64,000 bases of DNA, from assembly GCF_900142005.1 (NCBI RefSeq), contig NZ_FQZL01000006.1, positions 300,537-364,536 on the forward strand, given 5' to 3'. The DNA is from Dethiosulfatibacter aminovorans DSM 17477 (GTDB lineage: Bacteria > Bacillota > Clostridia > Tissierellales > Dethiosulfatibacteraceae). The position numbers and the translations under genes were made by a program. Below the pieces are notes generated by a model that made no database searches, had not been told where the DNA came from, and was given only the letters and a program-made list of their open reading frames with translations. The first letter of the stretch is position 1; each line of letters starts with the position of its first letter. This document shows, piece after piece, positions 44,067-54,219 of this stretch.

Positions 44067-44519
44067 TTATTTGTAGATTTTCAGTTTGTCCATTATTTCC
44101 TTTTCTTCTTTCCTCATTTCCAGTTTATCATCTTCTTCAATATGGTCAAAGCCAAAAAGGTGAAGAAGTGAATGTACAAGAAGGTATGACAGTTCTCTCT
44201 GGAATGAATGGTTGAATTCCTCAGCCTGCTCCCTTAGCCTGTCCACGGATATGACCACATCACCTAGAATGGTGTTTTCAAAGTCAAGTTCAAATTCCTC
44301 ATCCATTGGAAAGGACAAGACATCTGTTACCGAATCCTTGTCTCTATACGCTTTGTTCAGTTCCCTTATTTCTTCGTTGGTGACGAATGAAATGCTCACC
44401 TCGTAATTTGTCCTGTCTCCCAGATGATTGAAGGTGGTCTCGCAAACCGTATCTATAAGCTTGCTTTCTTCTTCACTTAGTTCCCACCCATCGGTCCTGT
44501 TATCTATTAGAATTTCCAT
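44067..44519 (-). CDS. ybeY: Endoribonuclease YbeY
   Basis: The 150-residue protein has the UPF0054 zinc signature LVHSLLHLFGFDH (three His) near residues 117-129 and DVLSFPMDEEF and TILGDVVIS upstream. YbeY helps process the 3' end of 16S rRNA and takes part in late ribosome quality control. The ATG at 44519 lies inside the end of phoH; the upstream in-frame extension is phoH coding DNA. Confidence 0.95.
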   Translation of the reverse strand: MEILIDNRTDGWELSEEESKLIDTVCETTFNHLGDRTNYEVSISFVTNEEIRELNKAYRDKDSVTDVLSFPMDEEFELDFENTILGDVVISVDRLREQAEEFNHSFQRELSYLLVHSLLHLFGFDHIEEDDKLEMRKEEKEIMDKLKIYK

Positions 44520-45501
44520 TTCTTCTCTTTTCCTCTCTGTCCTTGTTTTTTTCAAATTTTTCATATGCACTTATGATATCTTGAACCAGCCTGTGTCTAA
44601 CTACATCCTTTTTATCGAAATAGATGAACGATATTCCTTTTACATTTTTTAGTATACCTTCAACCTGTTTGAGTCCTGATTTTTTGCCTGCAGGCAAATC
44701 TATCTGCGTTACATCGCCCGTAACAACAGCTTTAGACCCGTAACCCAGCCTCGTAAGAAACATTTTCATCTGTTCCTTTGTTGTATTTTGCGCTTCATCC
44801 AGTATTATAAAGGCTGAATCTATAGTCCTTCCCCTCATGTAAGCAAGGGGTGCCACTTCTATCAATCCTTTTTCAAGATTTCTCAAATAGTTTTCAGCAC
44901 CCATTATTTCAAACAATGCATCATAAAGAGGCCTCAAATAAGGATCAACCTTATCCTGCAGATCACCCGGAAGAAATCCAAGCTTTTCTCCGGCCTCTAC
45001 AGCAGGTCTTGTAAGTATGATCCTCTCCACTTCCTTCTTCCTGAATGCATCCACCGCCATTGCCACTGCAAGATAAGTTTTCCCGGTACCTGCCGGACCA
45101 ATGCCGAAAACAATATCGTTCTTTCTTATATTGTCTATATACATCTTCTGTCCTATGGTTTTTGGCTTGATCATCCTGCCCGAAGAGGTGACTGTCAATA
45201 TATCATTGAGATAGTCGCTGACCCTCTCAGTATTGCCTTCTGCATAGTGTCTCATCAAATAATTGAATTTCTCCTGGGAAACCTTGCCTTCCTTTTCTAT
45301 GGCTGAAATTATTTCGTCAAGCATCTTAGCCACTGCCTTGACATCTTCTTCTTTTCCAATTATTTTAAGGTCATTTTCTCTTACAAGCAAATCTATATTA
45401 AAAAGTTCTCTAATTTGTTTGATATTGCTGTCCATCTGTCCAAATAATATTTGAACCGTTTTACTGTTGTTTATACTCAATTGTTTTTCAAAATTGTCCA
45501 T
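44500..45501 (-). CDS. phoH: PhoH-family ATPase (PhoH-like/PhoL)
   Basis: The 333-residue protein has an N-terminal KH-like part (about 15-90) and the PhoH ATPase domain with Walker A GIGPAGTGKTYLAVAMA, ILTRPAVEAGEKLGFLPGDL, Walker B AFIILDEAQNTTKEQM and VVTGDVTQIDLP. It is thought to act in RNA metabolism together with YbeY, with which it overlaps by 20 nt. GGAGG lies before the ATG. Confidence 0.96.
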   Translation of the reverse strand: MDNFEKQLSINNSKTVQILFGQMDSNIKQIRELFNIDLLVRENDLKIIGKEEDVKAVAKMLDEIISAIEKEGKVSQEKFNYLMRHYAEGNTERVSDYLNDILTVTSSGRMIKPKTIGQKMYIDNIRKNDIVFGIGPAGTGKTYLAVAMAVDAFRKKEVERIILTRPAVEAGEKLGFLPGDLQDKVDPYLRPLYDALFEIMGAENYLRNLEKGLIEVAPLAYMRGRTIDSAFIILDEAQNTTKEQMKMFLTRLGYGSKAVVTGDVTQIDLPAGKKSGLKQVEGILKNVKGISFIYFDKKDVVRHRLVQDIISAYEKFEKNKDREEKRRNGNSNR

Positions 45502-45554
45502 TTATCCTCCTTGGTCATAAAACGTACCTTAATGATAACACAAGTCATGTATTT

Positions 45555-45700
45555 TTTCTACCAAGAAAGCGGCTATGTCGTGTTAAATGCGTAAGCATTT
45601 ATTAGGGTGCAAAGGAAAGTTTCCTTTAAAGCGTAATACCAACGTTTCAAGGGGTTATGCATATTTACTTTCATGAGTTTATAAATCCGATGTATAAACG
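45555..45700. other. Structured intergenic region between phoH and deoD
   Basis: Between the divergent phoH and deoD genes lie two compact palindromes: TAAATGCGTAAGCATTTA (about 45593-45610) and AAAGGAAAGTTTCCTTT (about 45614-45630), with further GC-containing segments around them. No riboswitch class was recognised on either strand. It could be a leader RNA or an intergenic repeat. Confidence 0.4.
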
Positions 45701-45702
45701 AA

Positions 45703-45731
45703 TTGTATTTAGCGGTTTTCTCTGATAAAAT
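45703..45731 (+). promoter_or_regulatory. Promoter of deoD
   Basis: TTGTAT and TAAAAT are spaced by 17 nt, 24 nt before the deoD start. Confidence 0.7.
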
Positions 45732-45754
45732 TGTTCTATAAAGGAGGAATGCAA

Positions 45755-46453
45755 ATGACTGTACATATTGGAGCAAAAAAAGGAGACATAGCTGAAACAA
45801 TATTATTACCGGGAGATCCTTTAAGAGCCAGATTCGTGGCTGAAAAATATTTGGAAAATCCGGTGTGCTACAATGAAGTAAGGGGAATGTATGGATACAC
45901 AGGTCATTATAAGGGTAAAAGGATTTCTGTTCAGGGAACAGGAATGGGAATGCCTTCCATCGGCATCTACTCCCATGAACTCATCGCTGACTATGGAGTG
46001 AAAAACCTCATAAGAATAGGATCCTGCGGTTCTTTCAACGAAAACATAAAAGTAAGAGACGTATTGCTCGCAATGAGCGCATCAACAAATTCAAACTATG
46101 CATCCCAATACGAACTTCCGGGAACTTTTGCACCAACAGCTTCATATGAACTTCTGGAAAAGGCCAAGAAAGCTGCCGATGAAAAAAGCATCCCCGTGAA
46201 GGTTGGAAATATCCTTTCCAGCGATATATTCTATGATGCCAATCCTGATGCGTGGAAGAAGTGGGCTGCCCTGGGAGTAATGGGAGTTGAAATGGAAGCT
46301 GCGGCCCTTTACATGAATGCTGCAAAACTTGGAGCCAACGCTCTTGCAATACTAACCGTCAGCGACAGTCTCGTTACACATGAACTGACAACATCAGAGG
46401 AAAGAGAAAAAACCCTCACCGACATGATAGAAATAGCACTGGAACTGGCATAA
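45755..46453 (+). CDS. deoD: Purine-nucleoside phosphorylase, DeoD type
   Basis: The 232-residue protein starts at the ATG at 45755, 7 nt after AAAGGAGG. Family marks are [63 protein letters not shown] and LTVSDSL. It is the hexameric trimer-of-dimers enzyme that splits purine nucleosides with phosphate. The Asp in VSDSL and the Glu in GVEMEAA are the usual base and ribose contacts. It is alone on the plus strand between two minus-strand blocks. Confidence 0.96.
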   Translation: MTVHIGAKKGDIAETILLPGDPLRARFVAEKYLENPVCYNEVRGMYGYTGHYKGKRISVQGTGMGMPSIGIYSHELIADYGVKNLIRIGSCGSFNENIKVRDVLLAMSASTNSNYASQYELPGTFAPTASYELLEKAKKAADEKSIPVKVGNILSSDIFYDANPDAWKKWAALGVMGVEMEAAALYMNAAKLGANALAILTVSDSLVTHELTTSEEREKTLTDMIEIALELA

Positions 46454-46465
46454 AAGCATTGCACA

Positions 46466-46495
46466 AAAAAAAGACCCTTTACGGGTCTATTTTTT
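46466..46495. terminator. Bidirectional terminator between deoD and yqeY
   Basis: AGACCC and GGGTCT form a stem around TTTAC, flanked by eight A residues on the left and ATTTTTTT on the right, giving T runs on both strands. Confidence 0.88.
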
Positions 46496-46499
46496 TAAT

Positions 46500-46943
46500 T
46501 TAACCGAAGTACTTCATGACTATCTGATTAACCTGTTTACCATCTGCACGACCTTTGATTATCGGCATAACCTTGCCCATAATCTTGCCCATGTCCTTTT
46601 TGGACTGTGCATTGGTATCCTTGATAGCCTGAACAACTATTTCTTCGAGCTCTTCAGCTCCTAGTTGTGGCGGTAAATATTCAGTCAATATGGATATTTC
46701 CTCTTCAGTAAGCGCAACCAAATCATCTCTGCCGCCAGCCTTAAAATCTTCGATGCTGTCCTTCCTTTGTTTAACCTGCTTCATGATAATGCTCAAAACA
46801 TCTTCATCTTCAAGTTCAACTCTGTTGTCAACTTCGGACTGCTTTACAGCTGCTCTAATCATGGTTACGACATTTTTTCTTACCTTGTCTTTATTTTTCA
46901 TTGAAGCTTTCAAATCTTCCATTAGCTTCTCTTTTAAAGACAT
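46500..46943 (-). CDS. YqeY/GatB-like protein
   Basis: The 147-residue protein has the YqeY fold: LKEKLMEDLKASMKNKDKVRKNVVTMIRAAVKQ, AILTEYLPPQL-type region EISILTEYLPPQLGAEEL, and a C-terminal MGKIMGKVMPIIKGRADGKQVNQIVMKYF like the tail of GatB. It may bind tRNA or aid aminoacyl-tRNA formation, but no activity is established. It follows rpsU by 13 nt, the standard rpsU-yqeY pair. Confidence 0.93.
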   Translation of the reverse strand: MSLKEKLMEDLKASMKNKDKVRKNVVTMIRAAVKQSEVDNRVELEDEDVLSIIMKQVKQRKDSIEDFKAGGRDDLVALTEEEISILTEYLPPQLGAEELEEIVVQAIKDTNAQSKKDMGKIMGKVMPIIKGRADGKQVNQIVMKYFG

Positions 46944-46956
46944 AACGTCACCTCAA

Positions 46957-47142
46957 TTATCTACTTTTCTTGTTTCTTTTTCTTTTAGCAGCTTCAGCTT
47001 TTTTCTTTCTTTTAACGCTTGGCTTTTCGTAATGCTCTCGCTTTCTTACTTCAGAGAGAACGCCAGTGATAGCACATTGTCTTTTGAATCTCTTTAAGGC
47101 ATTATCCAAAGATTCATTTTCTCTTACTTTAACTTCTGTCAT
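46957..47142 (-). CDS. rpsU: Ribosomal protein bS21
   Basis: The 61-residue basic protein ([23 protein letters not shown], then [18 protein letters not shown]) is bS21 of the small subunit, near the anti-Shine-Dalgarno end of 16S rRNA. The start is the ATG at 47142 after GGGAGGG; the frame extends upstream but has no homology there. It belongs to the tail of the heat-shock/translation cluster. Confidence 0.97.
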   Translation of the reverse strand: MTEVKVRENESLDNALKRFKRQCAITGVLSEVRKREHYEKPSVKRKKKAEAAKRKRNKKSR

Positions 47143-47241
47143 TTGCGACCCTCCCTTCGTAATTCTATTGTGACAATACTCAAATTGCACTTGTACATTA
47201 TACATTATGTATTCAAATATTACAACAGTTATTTTATATTT

Positions 47242-47586
47242 TTAGCCTGGAGGCCACTGCAAGGATCTTTTTCCCAGAATATGGAAATGAACATGATTGA
47301 CAGTCTGCATGGCGTCCTTGCCGCAGTTGGAAACGATTCTGTAGCCTGATTCGTCTATACCGGCTTTTTTAGCTATCTCCGGAATGATTTCAAAAATCCT
47401 GCTTATATGTTTGCTGTTTTCTTCATTCACATCATTTAATGATGAAATATGAACTTTCGGAATCACTAGAACATGAACCGGCGCTTCCGGGTTAATATCA
47501 TTAAAGGCAAATACGTCTTCATTTTCAAAAACTGCTTCTGAAGGTATTTCCTTATTTGCTATCTTGCAAAACAAACAATCCTTCAC
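47242..47586 (-). CDS. HIT family nucleotide hydrolase (HinT-like)
   Basis: The 114-residue protein has CLFCKIANKEIPSEAV at the N terminus and the histidine triad HVHFHILGKR near the C terminus, as in HinT purine nucleoside phosphoramidases. It follows mtaB with a 2-nt gap, and lies 99 nt before rpsU. Confidence 0.95.
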   Translation of the reverse strand: MKDCLFCKIANKEIPSEAVFENEDVFAFNDINPEAPVHVLVIPKVHISSLNDVNEENSKHISRIFEIIPEIAKKAGIDESGYRIVSNCGKDAMQTVNHVHFHILGKRSLQWPPG

Positions 47587-47588
47587 AC

Positions 47589-48881
47589 TTACACCTCCTC
47601 CGTATATAAAAAACCGTTGTTGCTATAACTTATTTTAACGTTTTTTATCGAATTATGCAAATCCGAAGCCGATTTGGACAATACCGTCAAATAATTGCTT
47701 GAATGACCCATATATTCGTCCGAATCCCTTAAACTTTCGTATAGCACTTCCAGTTCTTTTCCTATAAAATCGCTGTAGAACTTTTCAGCGGTTTTTTCAC
47801 ATATTTCCGCCAGGACCCTGGCCCTTTCCTTCTTGACCTGGTTTGGAATCTTGTTATCCATGTCATATGCCTTTGTTCCTTTTCTGGGTGAAAATGGAAA
47901 AACATGAACCTTTGAAAACCTTATATCTTCAACAAACCTGCATGTCTCCTCGAATTCTTCCTCTGTTTCTCCAGGGAATCCTACTATTATGTCAGTGGTT
48001 ATTCCCACTTGCGGCATATATTCCCTTATAAGTTCAACCTTTCCCCTGTATTCAGCGGTGTCATACCTTCTGTTCATTCTCTTAAGAACCGTATCCGAAC
48101 CGCTTTGAAGTGACAGATGGAAATGATCGCAGAAATCACCCTCCACAAGCTTCTCCATGAATTCCCTGCTTATTATTCCAGGCTCCAGAGATCCGAACCT
48201 GTACCTTATATCATCCAGGTTCAGTTTATTTATTGCATCCACCAGATCTTCAAGATTCGTATCTTCCAAATCCGTACCATAAGATGTCATATGGATACCG
48301 TTGAATACTATTTCCTTGTATCCATTGGAATGAAGCTTGACAATCTCGTCTGTTATATCGCTTATTTCCCTGCTTCTCACAGGTCCTCTCACATAGGGTA
48401 TGATGCAGTAGGTACAAAACTGTCTGCATCCGTCCTGTATCTTCACAGTTGCCCTTGTACGCTCAGAAGTATGTGATATTGTCATTTCTTCATATTTTTC
48501 ATGGGGCTTGAATTCATCAACCTTGTAAAGATGATGATTGGATTCAAAGTATTCTGCAACAAAATCAACAACGCTGTCCTTGTGCTTTGTACCAACCACT
48601 ATGTCGATATTGTCGTTATCCTTCAATTCTTCCCGTCTGCCCTGTGCATAGCATCCCGCCATTACTACAACACTTTCACCGTTGAGCTTCTTGGCCCTCT
48701 TTACAAGGTTTCTTGTTTTCTTGTCACTTGCCGCAGTCACTGTACAGGAGTTCACAATGAAAACATCAGTCTCCCCGCAGGGTTCTATAACCTTGTAGCC
48801 CCTGTCTTTAAACAGCTGCATCATTGCATCAGTTTCAAATTGATTGACCTTGCAGCCCAGGGTGTAAAATGATACATTCAA
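47589..48881 (-). CDS. mtaB: tRNA t6A37 methylthiotransferase MtaB
   Basis: The 430-residue radical SAM enzyme adds a methylthio group to N6-threonylcarbamoyladenosine 37. The N-terminal UPF0004 domain has Cys residues in FYTLGCKVNQFET, FIVNSCTVT and MAGCYAQ for one [4Fe-4S] cluster; the radical SAM CxxxCxxC is in CRQFCTYC. The C-terminal TRAM domain binds tRNA. The start is probably the TTG at 48881 (AGGTGA 5 nt upstream); a GTG three codons earlier, immediately after the rsmE stop, is the alternative. Confidence 0.95.
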   Translation of the reverse strand: MNVSFYTLGCKVNQFETDAMMQLFKDRGYKVIEPCGETDVFIVNSCTVTAASDKKTRNLVKRAKKLNGESVVVMAGCYAQGRREELKDNDNIDIVVGTKHKDSVVDFVAEYFESNHHLYKVDEFKPHEKYEEMTISHTSERTRATVKIQDGCRQFCTYCIIPYVRGPVRSREISDITDEIVKLHSNGYKEIVFNGIHMTSYGTDLEDTNLEDLVDAINKLNLDDIRYRFGSLEPGIISREFMEKLVEGDFCDHFHLSLQSGSDTVLKRMNRRYDTAEYRGKVELIREYMPQVGITTDIIVGFPGETEEEFEETCRFVEDIRFSKVHVFPFSPRKGTKAYDMDNKIPNQVKKERARVLAEICEKTAEKFYSDFIGKELEVLYESLRDSDEYMGHSSNYLTVLSKSASDLHNSIKNVKISYSNNGFLYTEEV

Positions 48882-48890
48882 TAAAATCAC

Positions 48891-49616
48891 CTAAATATTC
48901 TTAGTTTTATACATCAGTATGGAATTTACAACAATTCCAGCTGTTTCTGTCCTTAAAATTCTTGGTCCCAAAGTTACAATTTTCGCCCCGGCATTTTTGA
49001 GCTCTTCAATTTCCAAAGCTTCAAATCCCCCTTCAGGACCAATTATTACATTGGCAATATTGCCTTCGATTTCTATATCATTAAGACCGAGATTATCCTC
49101 GTCTTCATAGGGAACTATTATGTCACCGCCGTTTTCCTTCAGCATGGATATCATCTCCTTAAAAGACACTATTTCATCAACTACGGGGACTATGTTCCTC
49201 ATGGACTGCTTAGCTGCTTCCATTGCTATCTTGCTCCACCTGTCGACTTTCTTCAGTTCCCTTTTCTTATCGGAGAGCTTAACAACGGTACGGTGGCTGA
49301 TTACAGGAATTATGGCAGCAACACCTACCTCAGTGTTCTTCTGTACAATAAGCTCCATTTTGCTGGCTTTTGGCAAACATTGATAAAGATTGATCTTCAG
49401 ATCAGCCTCCCTCTTGTATTTGCTTTCTTCAACAACAGTGCAAAAAACAGTATCATCGCCAAAACTTTCAATTCTGCCGATGTACTCTTTTTCATCTATC
49501 ACCAGATAAACCTGGTCATTTTCCCTTAATCTTAATACATTTTTACAATGTTTGAAATCCCCGCCTTTCAAAAGAGCGGTTTTCCCATCACATTCATCAA
49601 TGAAGAATCTATTCAT
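48891..49616 (-). CDS. rsmE: 16S rRNA (uracil(1498)-N(3))-methyltransferase RsmE
   Basis: The 241-residue SPOUT methyltransferase has an N-terminal PUA-like part (KHCKNVLRLRENDQVYLVID) and the knotted C-terminal domain with KNTEVGVAAIIPVIS, RWSKIAMEAAKQSMRNIVP, IIGPEGGFEALEIEELK and LGPRILRTETAGI. It methylates U1498 in 16S rRNA. It is 1 nt downstream of prmA, the usual pair. Confidence 0.97.
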   Translation of the reverse strand: MNRFFIDECDGKTALLKGGDFKHCKNVLRLRENDQVYLVIDEKEYIGRIESFGDDTVFCTVVEESKYKREADLKINLYQCLPKASKMELIVQKNTEVGVAAIIPVISHRTVVKLSDKKRELKKVDRWSKIAMEAAKQSMRNIVPVVDEIVSFKEMISMLKENGGDIIVPYEDEDNLGLNDIEIEGNIANVIIGPEGGFEALEIEELKNAGAKIVTLGPRILRTETAGIVVNSILMYKTKNI

Positions 49617-49617
49617 A

Positions 49618-50553
49618 TTATTTCAACCTTGCCGTAATACCGGCCCATTCGCCTTTCACAAGGGTTTCAACTATGTCAAAATCATTTTCCACAAGGGCGG
49701 TCCTTACATTTTCCACCTTTGTAGCCAAAATTCCCGAAGAAATGAAAAGCCCTCCATTCTTCAAGACATTTGACAGCTGGCTCACCATTCTTATTATAAT
49801 ATCAGCAGTTATATTTGCAACCACTATGTCAGCTTCATAATCCACCTTGTTCAGCAGGTTTCCTTTCTTTATATCTACATTGTCACAGTCGTTTACTTCA
49901 ACATTTTCCTTGGCAATCCTTACAGAGTCGTCATCTATATCTATGCCTAAAACTTCTTTTGCACCAAGCTTTGAAGATAGAATTGCCAGTATTCCAGTTC
50001 CCGTACCAATATCAAGAACCTTGCTTTCCGAATCTATCTTGCCTTCCAGCTGCTCTATGCACAATGATGTTGTTTCATGAGTTCCTGTACCGAATGCAGC
50101 CCCAGGATCGATTTCAATTATAATTTCCCCTTCTTTTTGGGAATATTCCTCCCATGTCGGCTTGACTACAACATTTTCTCCAAGTTTGAAAGGTTTGAAA
50201 TTCTTCTTCCACTCGCTGTTCCAATCCCTGTCCTCCAAATCCTGGATTTCAATTTCTGTCAATCCAAGATCCAAGTCATACCTTGGCAGCATATTTATTC
50301 TTTCCTTGATGAAATCCTTCTTCTCTTCCCAGTTTTCGTCATTTTCAAAATACCCCTTTATCACAACACCATCATAATAGTCCTTCGCCAAATCCTCATC
50401 CAGGTAGTCCCATCGTTCATCTTCCTTCAAAAGGTTCAGAATATCATTTGGATCCTCTATGACAATCCCTTCAACCATTGCTTCATGAAGTATGTTTGTA
50501 ACAGCTTCCTTTGCCTCAAAAGTGGTTTTTATAACAATTTCAATCCATTTCAA
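49618..50553 (-). CDS. prmA: Ribosomal protein uL11 methyltransferase PrmA
   Basis: The 311-residue protein starts MKWIEIVIKTTFEAKEAVTNIL and has the class I SAM motif VLDIGTGTGILAILSSKLGAKEVLGIDIDDD plus FGTGTHETTSLCIEQLE and the NITADII motif. It trimethylates uL11. Lying between dnaJ and rsmE, it completes the heat-shock operon layout common in Clostridia. Confidence 0.97.
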   Translation of the reverse strand: MKWIEIVIKTTFEAKEAVTNILHEAMVEGIVIEDPNDILNLLKEDERWDYLDEDLAKDYYDGVVIKGYFENDENWEEKKDFIKERINMLPRYDLDLGLTEIEIQDLEDRDWNSEWKKNFKPFKLGENVVVKPTWEEYSQKEGEIIIEIDPGAAFGTGTHETTSLCIEQLEGKIDSESKVLDIGTGTGILAILSSKLGAKEVLGIDIDDDSVRIAKENVEVNDCDNVDIKKGNLLNKVDYEADIVVANITADIIIRMVSQLSNVLKNGGLFISSGILATKVENVRTALVENDFDIVETLVKGEWAGITARLK

Positions 50554-50567
50554 ATTACTGCACTCTC

Positions 50568-51704
50568 CTAACTAAAAGCATCTTTTACTTTATCAAATAT
50601 CCCCTTTTTTTGAGGTTCTACATTTTCACCAAACTCTTTGGCAAAGTTCATTAATATCTCTTTCTGCTTGTCTGTCAGCTTGGTTGGTGTATCTATCACT
50701 ACCCTTACATACTGATCGCCTTTTCCGCCGCCTCTAAGGTGCTGGATACCTCTGTTCCTCAGTCTAAATACCGTACCTGTCTGTGTTCCTTCCGGAATAT
50801 GATACTTCACCTTCCCCTCAAGAGTTGGCACTTCGACAGTATTGCCTAAGGTTGCAGTAACAAAAGATACCGGCATATCATACCATATATCGTATCCGTC
50901 CCTGTTGAACAGCTTGTGAGACTTAACGTTGAGATACACATAAAGATCTCCCGGAGGCGCTCCCTTGTCTCCATGGTTTCCTTCTCCCCTGAGAGGTATG
51001 ATTGAATCGGAATCCACGCCTGCAGGTATGTTTATTGTAATCTTCCTTGCTTTCTTCTCTTTTCCTGATCCATGGCAAACCCTGCAAGGCTCTTCGATTA
51101 TCTTTCCGGTCCCCTTGCATGTGGGACAGGTGCTTACATTAGAAAACTGTCCGAAGGGTGTATTCTGAACAGATCTTACACTTCCCATGCCATTACATGT
51201 TGTACATGTCTTCTTGGATGTTCCCGGTTCTGCACCGTCTCCGCCGCAATGTGAACATGTTTCCATTCTTGAGACCTTCACTTCTTTTTTTGTACCGAAG
51301 GCAGCATCTTCAAAAGAAATGTTGAGTCTTATCTTGAGATCGGCACCCTTTCTTGGACCTTGCCTCCTCTGTCTGCCTCCGCCTCCGAACATGTCGCCGA
51401 AAATGTCACCAAAAATATCTTCAAATCCGCCTGCACCGCCAAATCCACCGGCACCGCCAAATCCCTGGCCGCCGTTTTCAAATGCAGAATGTCCGAATCT
51501 ATCGTATTTTGCCCTTTTCTCTTCATCACTGAGCACTTCATATGCTTCATTGACTTCCTTGAATTTCATTTCCGCTTCATGGTCGTCTGGATTCAAGTCA
51601 GGATGGTACTTCTTAGCCTGCTTCCTGAATGCCTTTTTTATTTCAGCATTATCTGCATCTTTACCAATGCCCAGTATATCATAATAATCTCTTTTACTAC
51701 TCAT
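50568..51704 (-). CDS. dnaJ: Chaperone DnaJ
   Basis: The 378-residue co-chaperone starts at the ATG at 51704. The J domain holds the HPD tripeptide ([12 protein letters not shown]). A Gly/Phe-rich region (about 73-110, repeated GGAGGF) and four CxxCxGxG zinc repeats ([32 protein letters not shown]) follow, then the substrate-binding C domains. It stimulates DnaK ATPase and delivers unfolded clients. It lies downstream of dnaK past two hairpins. Confidence 0.98.
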   Translation of the reverse strand: MSSKRDYYDILGIGKDADNAEIKKAFRKQAKKYHPDLNPDDHEAEMKFKEVNEAYEVLSDEEKRAKYDRFGHSAFENGGQGFGGAGGFGGAGGFEDIFGDIFGDMFGGGGRQRRQGPRKGADLKIRLNISFEDAAFGTKKEVKVSRMETCSHCGGDGAEPGTSKKTCTTCNGMGSVRSVQNTPFGQFSNVSTCPTCKGTGKIIEEPCRVCHGSGKEKKARKITINIPAGVDSDSIIPLRGEGNHGDKGAPPGDLYVYLNVKSHKLFNRDGYDIWYDMPVSFVTATLGNTVEVPTLEGKVKYHIPEGTQTGTVFRLRNRGIQHLRGGGKGDQYVRVVIDTPTKLTDKQKEILMNFAKEFGENVEPQKKGIFDKVKDAFS

Positions 51705-51733
51705 TTTTTCACCACCATTTAAGTATGGACTTA

Positions 51734-51775
51734 GGGACATAATGTGTCAGCCAATAAAGGCTGCAACCATGTCCC
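51734..51775 (-). other. Intercistronic double hairpin upstream of dnaJ
   Basis: GGGACAT with ATGTCCC encloses an inner CAGCC with GGCTG around an AATAAA loop. It has no T run. It is probably an mRNA processing or stability element between dnaK and dnaJ. Confidence 0.5.
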
Positions 51776-51793
51776 ATCATCCGCTACAAGGGT

Positions 51794-51819
51794 AAAGCTA
51801 AATCTAATGATTTAGCTTT
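51794..51819 (-). other. Hairpin overlapping the dnaK stop codon
   Basis: An 11-bp perfect stem (AAAGCTAAATC with its complement, 4-nt loop) covers the dnaK stop. There is no long T run, so it is likely a partial terminator or mRNA-end protector that sets dnaK above dnaJ. Confidence 0.5.
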
Positions 51820-53653
51820 GACTCTCTTCGTCATCTACGACTTCATATTCTGCATCTACAACGTCATCGTCCGCCGCACCTTCCTGTGGCTGTCCTTGCT
51901 GAGCGCCTTGTTCCTGTGCTGTCTGCTGATATATCTTTTGTGCAAGCTTGTTGAATTCTTCTGTAAGAGCATCAAGCTTGGCCTTGATGTCTTCCGTCAC
52001 ATTTGATTCCACAGCTTTTTTTAGTTCGTCTATCTTTCCGTTAATCAATGCAGTCTCTTCAGCTGAAAGCTTGTCGCCAAGATCCTTCATGCTTTTTTCT
52101 GTCTGGTATATCATGTTGTCTGCATTGTTCTTTATTTCTATTTCTTCCTTCTTCTTCTTGTCCTCTTCTGCGAACTGTTCAGCTTCCTTGACCTTCTTTT
52201 CTATGTCATCATCAGAAAGATTTGTTGATGCAGTTATTGTAATCTTCTGCTCCTGTCCTGTTCCCTTGTCCTTGGCTGATACATTAACTATACCGTTGGC
52301 ATCGATGTCGAATGTTACTTCGATTTGTGGAATTCCCCTTGGTGCAGGAGGTATTCCTGTGAGTTGGAATCTTCCAAGTGAGATATTGTCTGCAGCCATT
52401 TGTCTTTCACCCTGTAAAACGTGGATGTCAACTGCCGTCTGATTGTCTGCCGCAGTAGAGAACACCTGACTTTTCTTTGTTGGTATTCTTGTGTTTCTTT
52501 CTATAAGAGTTGTAGTAACAGAACCAAGTGTTTCGATTCCAAGAGAAAGAGGAGTAACGTCCACAAGAAGTATTTCATTTCCAAATTCTCCAGTAAGAAC
52601 TCCACCCTGGATTGCAGCTCCAAGAGCAACAACTTCATCAGGGTTTACACCTTTGTGAGGCTCAATTGTCAGTCTCTCAACAGCTTCCTGCACTGCAGGT
52701 ATTCTTGTTGATCCTCCAACAAGTATAACCTGGTCTATGTCTGAAGCTGAAAGCTTGGCATCTGCCATTGCCTTCCTTATAGGGTCTTTAGTCATGTCTA
52801 CCAGATCACTTGTCATTTCATTGAACTTCGCTCTTGAAAGATCCATGTTCATATGCTTTGGTCCTTCCTGAGTAGCGGTTATGAAAGGAAGGTTTATGTT
52901 TGTAGACATTGTTGAAGACAATTCCTTCTTTGCATTCTCAGCTGCTTCCTTAAGTCTTTGAAGAGCCATCTTGTCGTTTCTAAGATCCACTCCATTCTCG
53001 TTCTTAAACTGTGTAGCCAGGTAGTTTACTACTTTATCGTCGAAATCATCTCCGCCAAGGTGGTTGTTTCCATTTGTAGATTTAACTTCAAACACACCCT
53101 CTCCAATTTCCAGGATTGATACGTCAAATGTACCTCCACCAAGGTCGAATACCATTATAGTCTGCATGGTCTCTTCCTTGTCTATGCCATAGGCAAGAGA
53201 AGCTGCAGTAGGCTCGTTGATTATCCTTCTTACATTGAGTCCCGCTATTCTTCCGGCATCCTTTGTAGCTTGTCTCTGACTGTCAGAGAAATATGCAGGT
53301 ACTGTAATTACGGCGTCAGTAACTGTTTCTCCAAGGTAGCTCTCTGCATCAGCCTTCAATTTCTGAAGAATAAAAGCTGAAATATCCTGAGGTGTATATG
53401 TCTTTCCATGTATTGTAACCTTGTGGTCTGTACCCATATGTCTTTTTATGGACATCACTGTATTGTCAGGGTTTGTTACCGCTTGTCTCTTGGCAGTCTC
53501 TCCTACTAGCCTTTCACCATCTTTTGTAAATGCTACTATTGAAGGGGTAGTTCTCTTGCCTTCCTTATTTGGAATAACAACCGCTTCTCCACCTTCCATT
53601 ACTGCAACGCATGAATTTGTTGTACCTAAGTCAATTCCTATTATTTTACTCAT
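51812..53653 (-). CDS. dnaK: Chaperone DnaK (HSP70)
   Basis: The 613-residue protein opens [53 protein letters not shown] and [16 protein letters not shown] are the HSP70 ATPase signatures. The substrate-binding domain follows (about 365-500), then a helical lid and a Gln-rich tail ending in acidic residues. Its length is that of Gram-positive DnaK. It is controlled through HrcA/CIRCE at the head of the operon. Confidence 0.99.
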   Translation of the reverse strand: MSKIIGIDLGTTNSCVAVMEGGEAVVIPNKEGKRTTPSIVAFTKDGERLVGETAKRQAVTNPDNTVMSIKRHMGTDHKVTIHGKTYTPQDISAFILQKLKADAESYLGETVTDAVITVPAYFSDSQRQATKDAGRIAGLNVRRIINEPTAASLAYGIDKEETMQTIMVFDLGGGTFDVSILEIGEGVFEVKSTNGNNHLGGDDFDDKVVNYLATQFKNENGVDLRNDKMALQRLKEAAENAKKELSSTMSTNINLPFITATQEGPKHMNMDLSRAKFNEMTSDLVDMTKDPIRKAMADAKLSASDIDQVILVGGSTRIPAVQEAVERLTIEPHKGVNPDEVVALGAAIQGGVLTGEFGNEILLVDVTPLSLGIETLGSVTTTLIERNTRIPTKKSQVFSTAADNQTAVDIHVLQGERQMAADNISLGRFQLTGIPPAPRGIPQIEVTFDIDANGIVNVSAKDKGTGQEQKITITASTNLSDDDIEKKVKEAEQFAEEDKKKKEEIEIKNNADNMIYQTEKSMKDLGDKLSAEETALINGKIDELKKAVESNVTEDIKAKLDALTEEFNKLAQKIYQQTAQEQGAQQGQPQEGAADDDVVDAEYEVVDDEESQS

Positions 53654-53670
53654 CTTAATCCTCCTTGTTG

Positions 53671-54219
53671 TTATCTAGAAACTTTAACCATGCTAGGTCT
53701 GATAATCTTTTCCTTTATTTTGTATCCTTTTTGCAAAACTTCCAGTACTATATCCGCTTCAGTACCTTCAACCTCTTCGGACATTACTCCGTGGTGCATT
53801 GCAGGATCGAAAGTTGCTCCCAAAGCATCTATTTCCTCCAAACCTCTTTTTTCAAGGGTTTGTTTAAACTGGTCAAATATCATTTGTACTCCTTCCTTGA
53901 AGCTTCCATTGTCATCTGGCGCCTCAAGGGCTCTTTCAAAATTGTCCAGAACCGTAAGCATTTCGCAAACAACATCTTCAACTGCCGAAGAATAGATTCT
54001 TGTTTTTTCCTTGTCGGCTCTGTTCTTGTAGTTGATAAAGTCCGCCTGCAGTCTCAATAGTTTTGTATTCATATCGTCTTTTTCCTCTTCAGGCTCTTCT
54101 TCCTGACTTTCCTCAGTTTCTACTTCTTCATCTTCAGTTTCTACGATTTCTTCGGATTCCATGTCTTCAATTTCTTCAGACACTTCCTCTATAATCTCAT
54201 CCTTTTTCTTCTTGCTCAT
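53671..54219 (-). CDS. grpE: Nucleotide exchange factor GrpE
   Basis: The 182-residue protein has a very acidic N terminus (about 5-50), a coiled coil and the C-terminal beta domain with [22 protein letters not shown] and [14 protein letters not shown], and [20 protein letters not shown]. It releases ADP from DnaK. The ATG at 54219 lies 8 nt after AAGGAG and overlaps the hrcA end by 23 nt, indicating coupling. Confidence 0.97.
   Translation of the reverse strand: MSKKKKDEIIEEVSEEIEDMESEEIVETEDEEVETEESQEEEPEEEKDDMNTKLLRLQADFINYKNRADKEKTRIYSSAVEDVVCEMLTVLDNFERALEAPDDNGSFKEGVQMIFDQFKQTLEKRGLEEIDALGATFDPAMHHGVMSEEVEGTEADIVLEVLQKGYKIKEKIIRPSMVKVSR

Noticed and set aside
45573..45800. 75-codon minus-strand ORF in the phoH-deoD gap
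   Set aside because: It lies over the deoD start and promoter and over palindromic DNA; no ribosome site was seen. Kept only as a structured-element finding.
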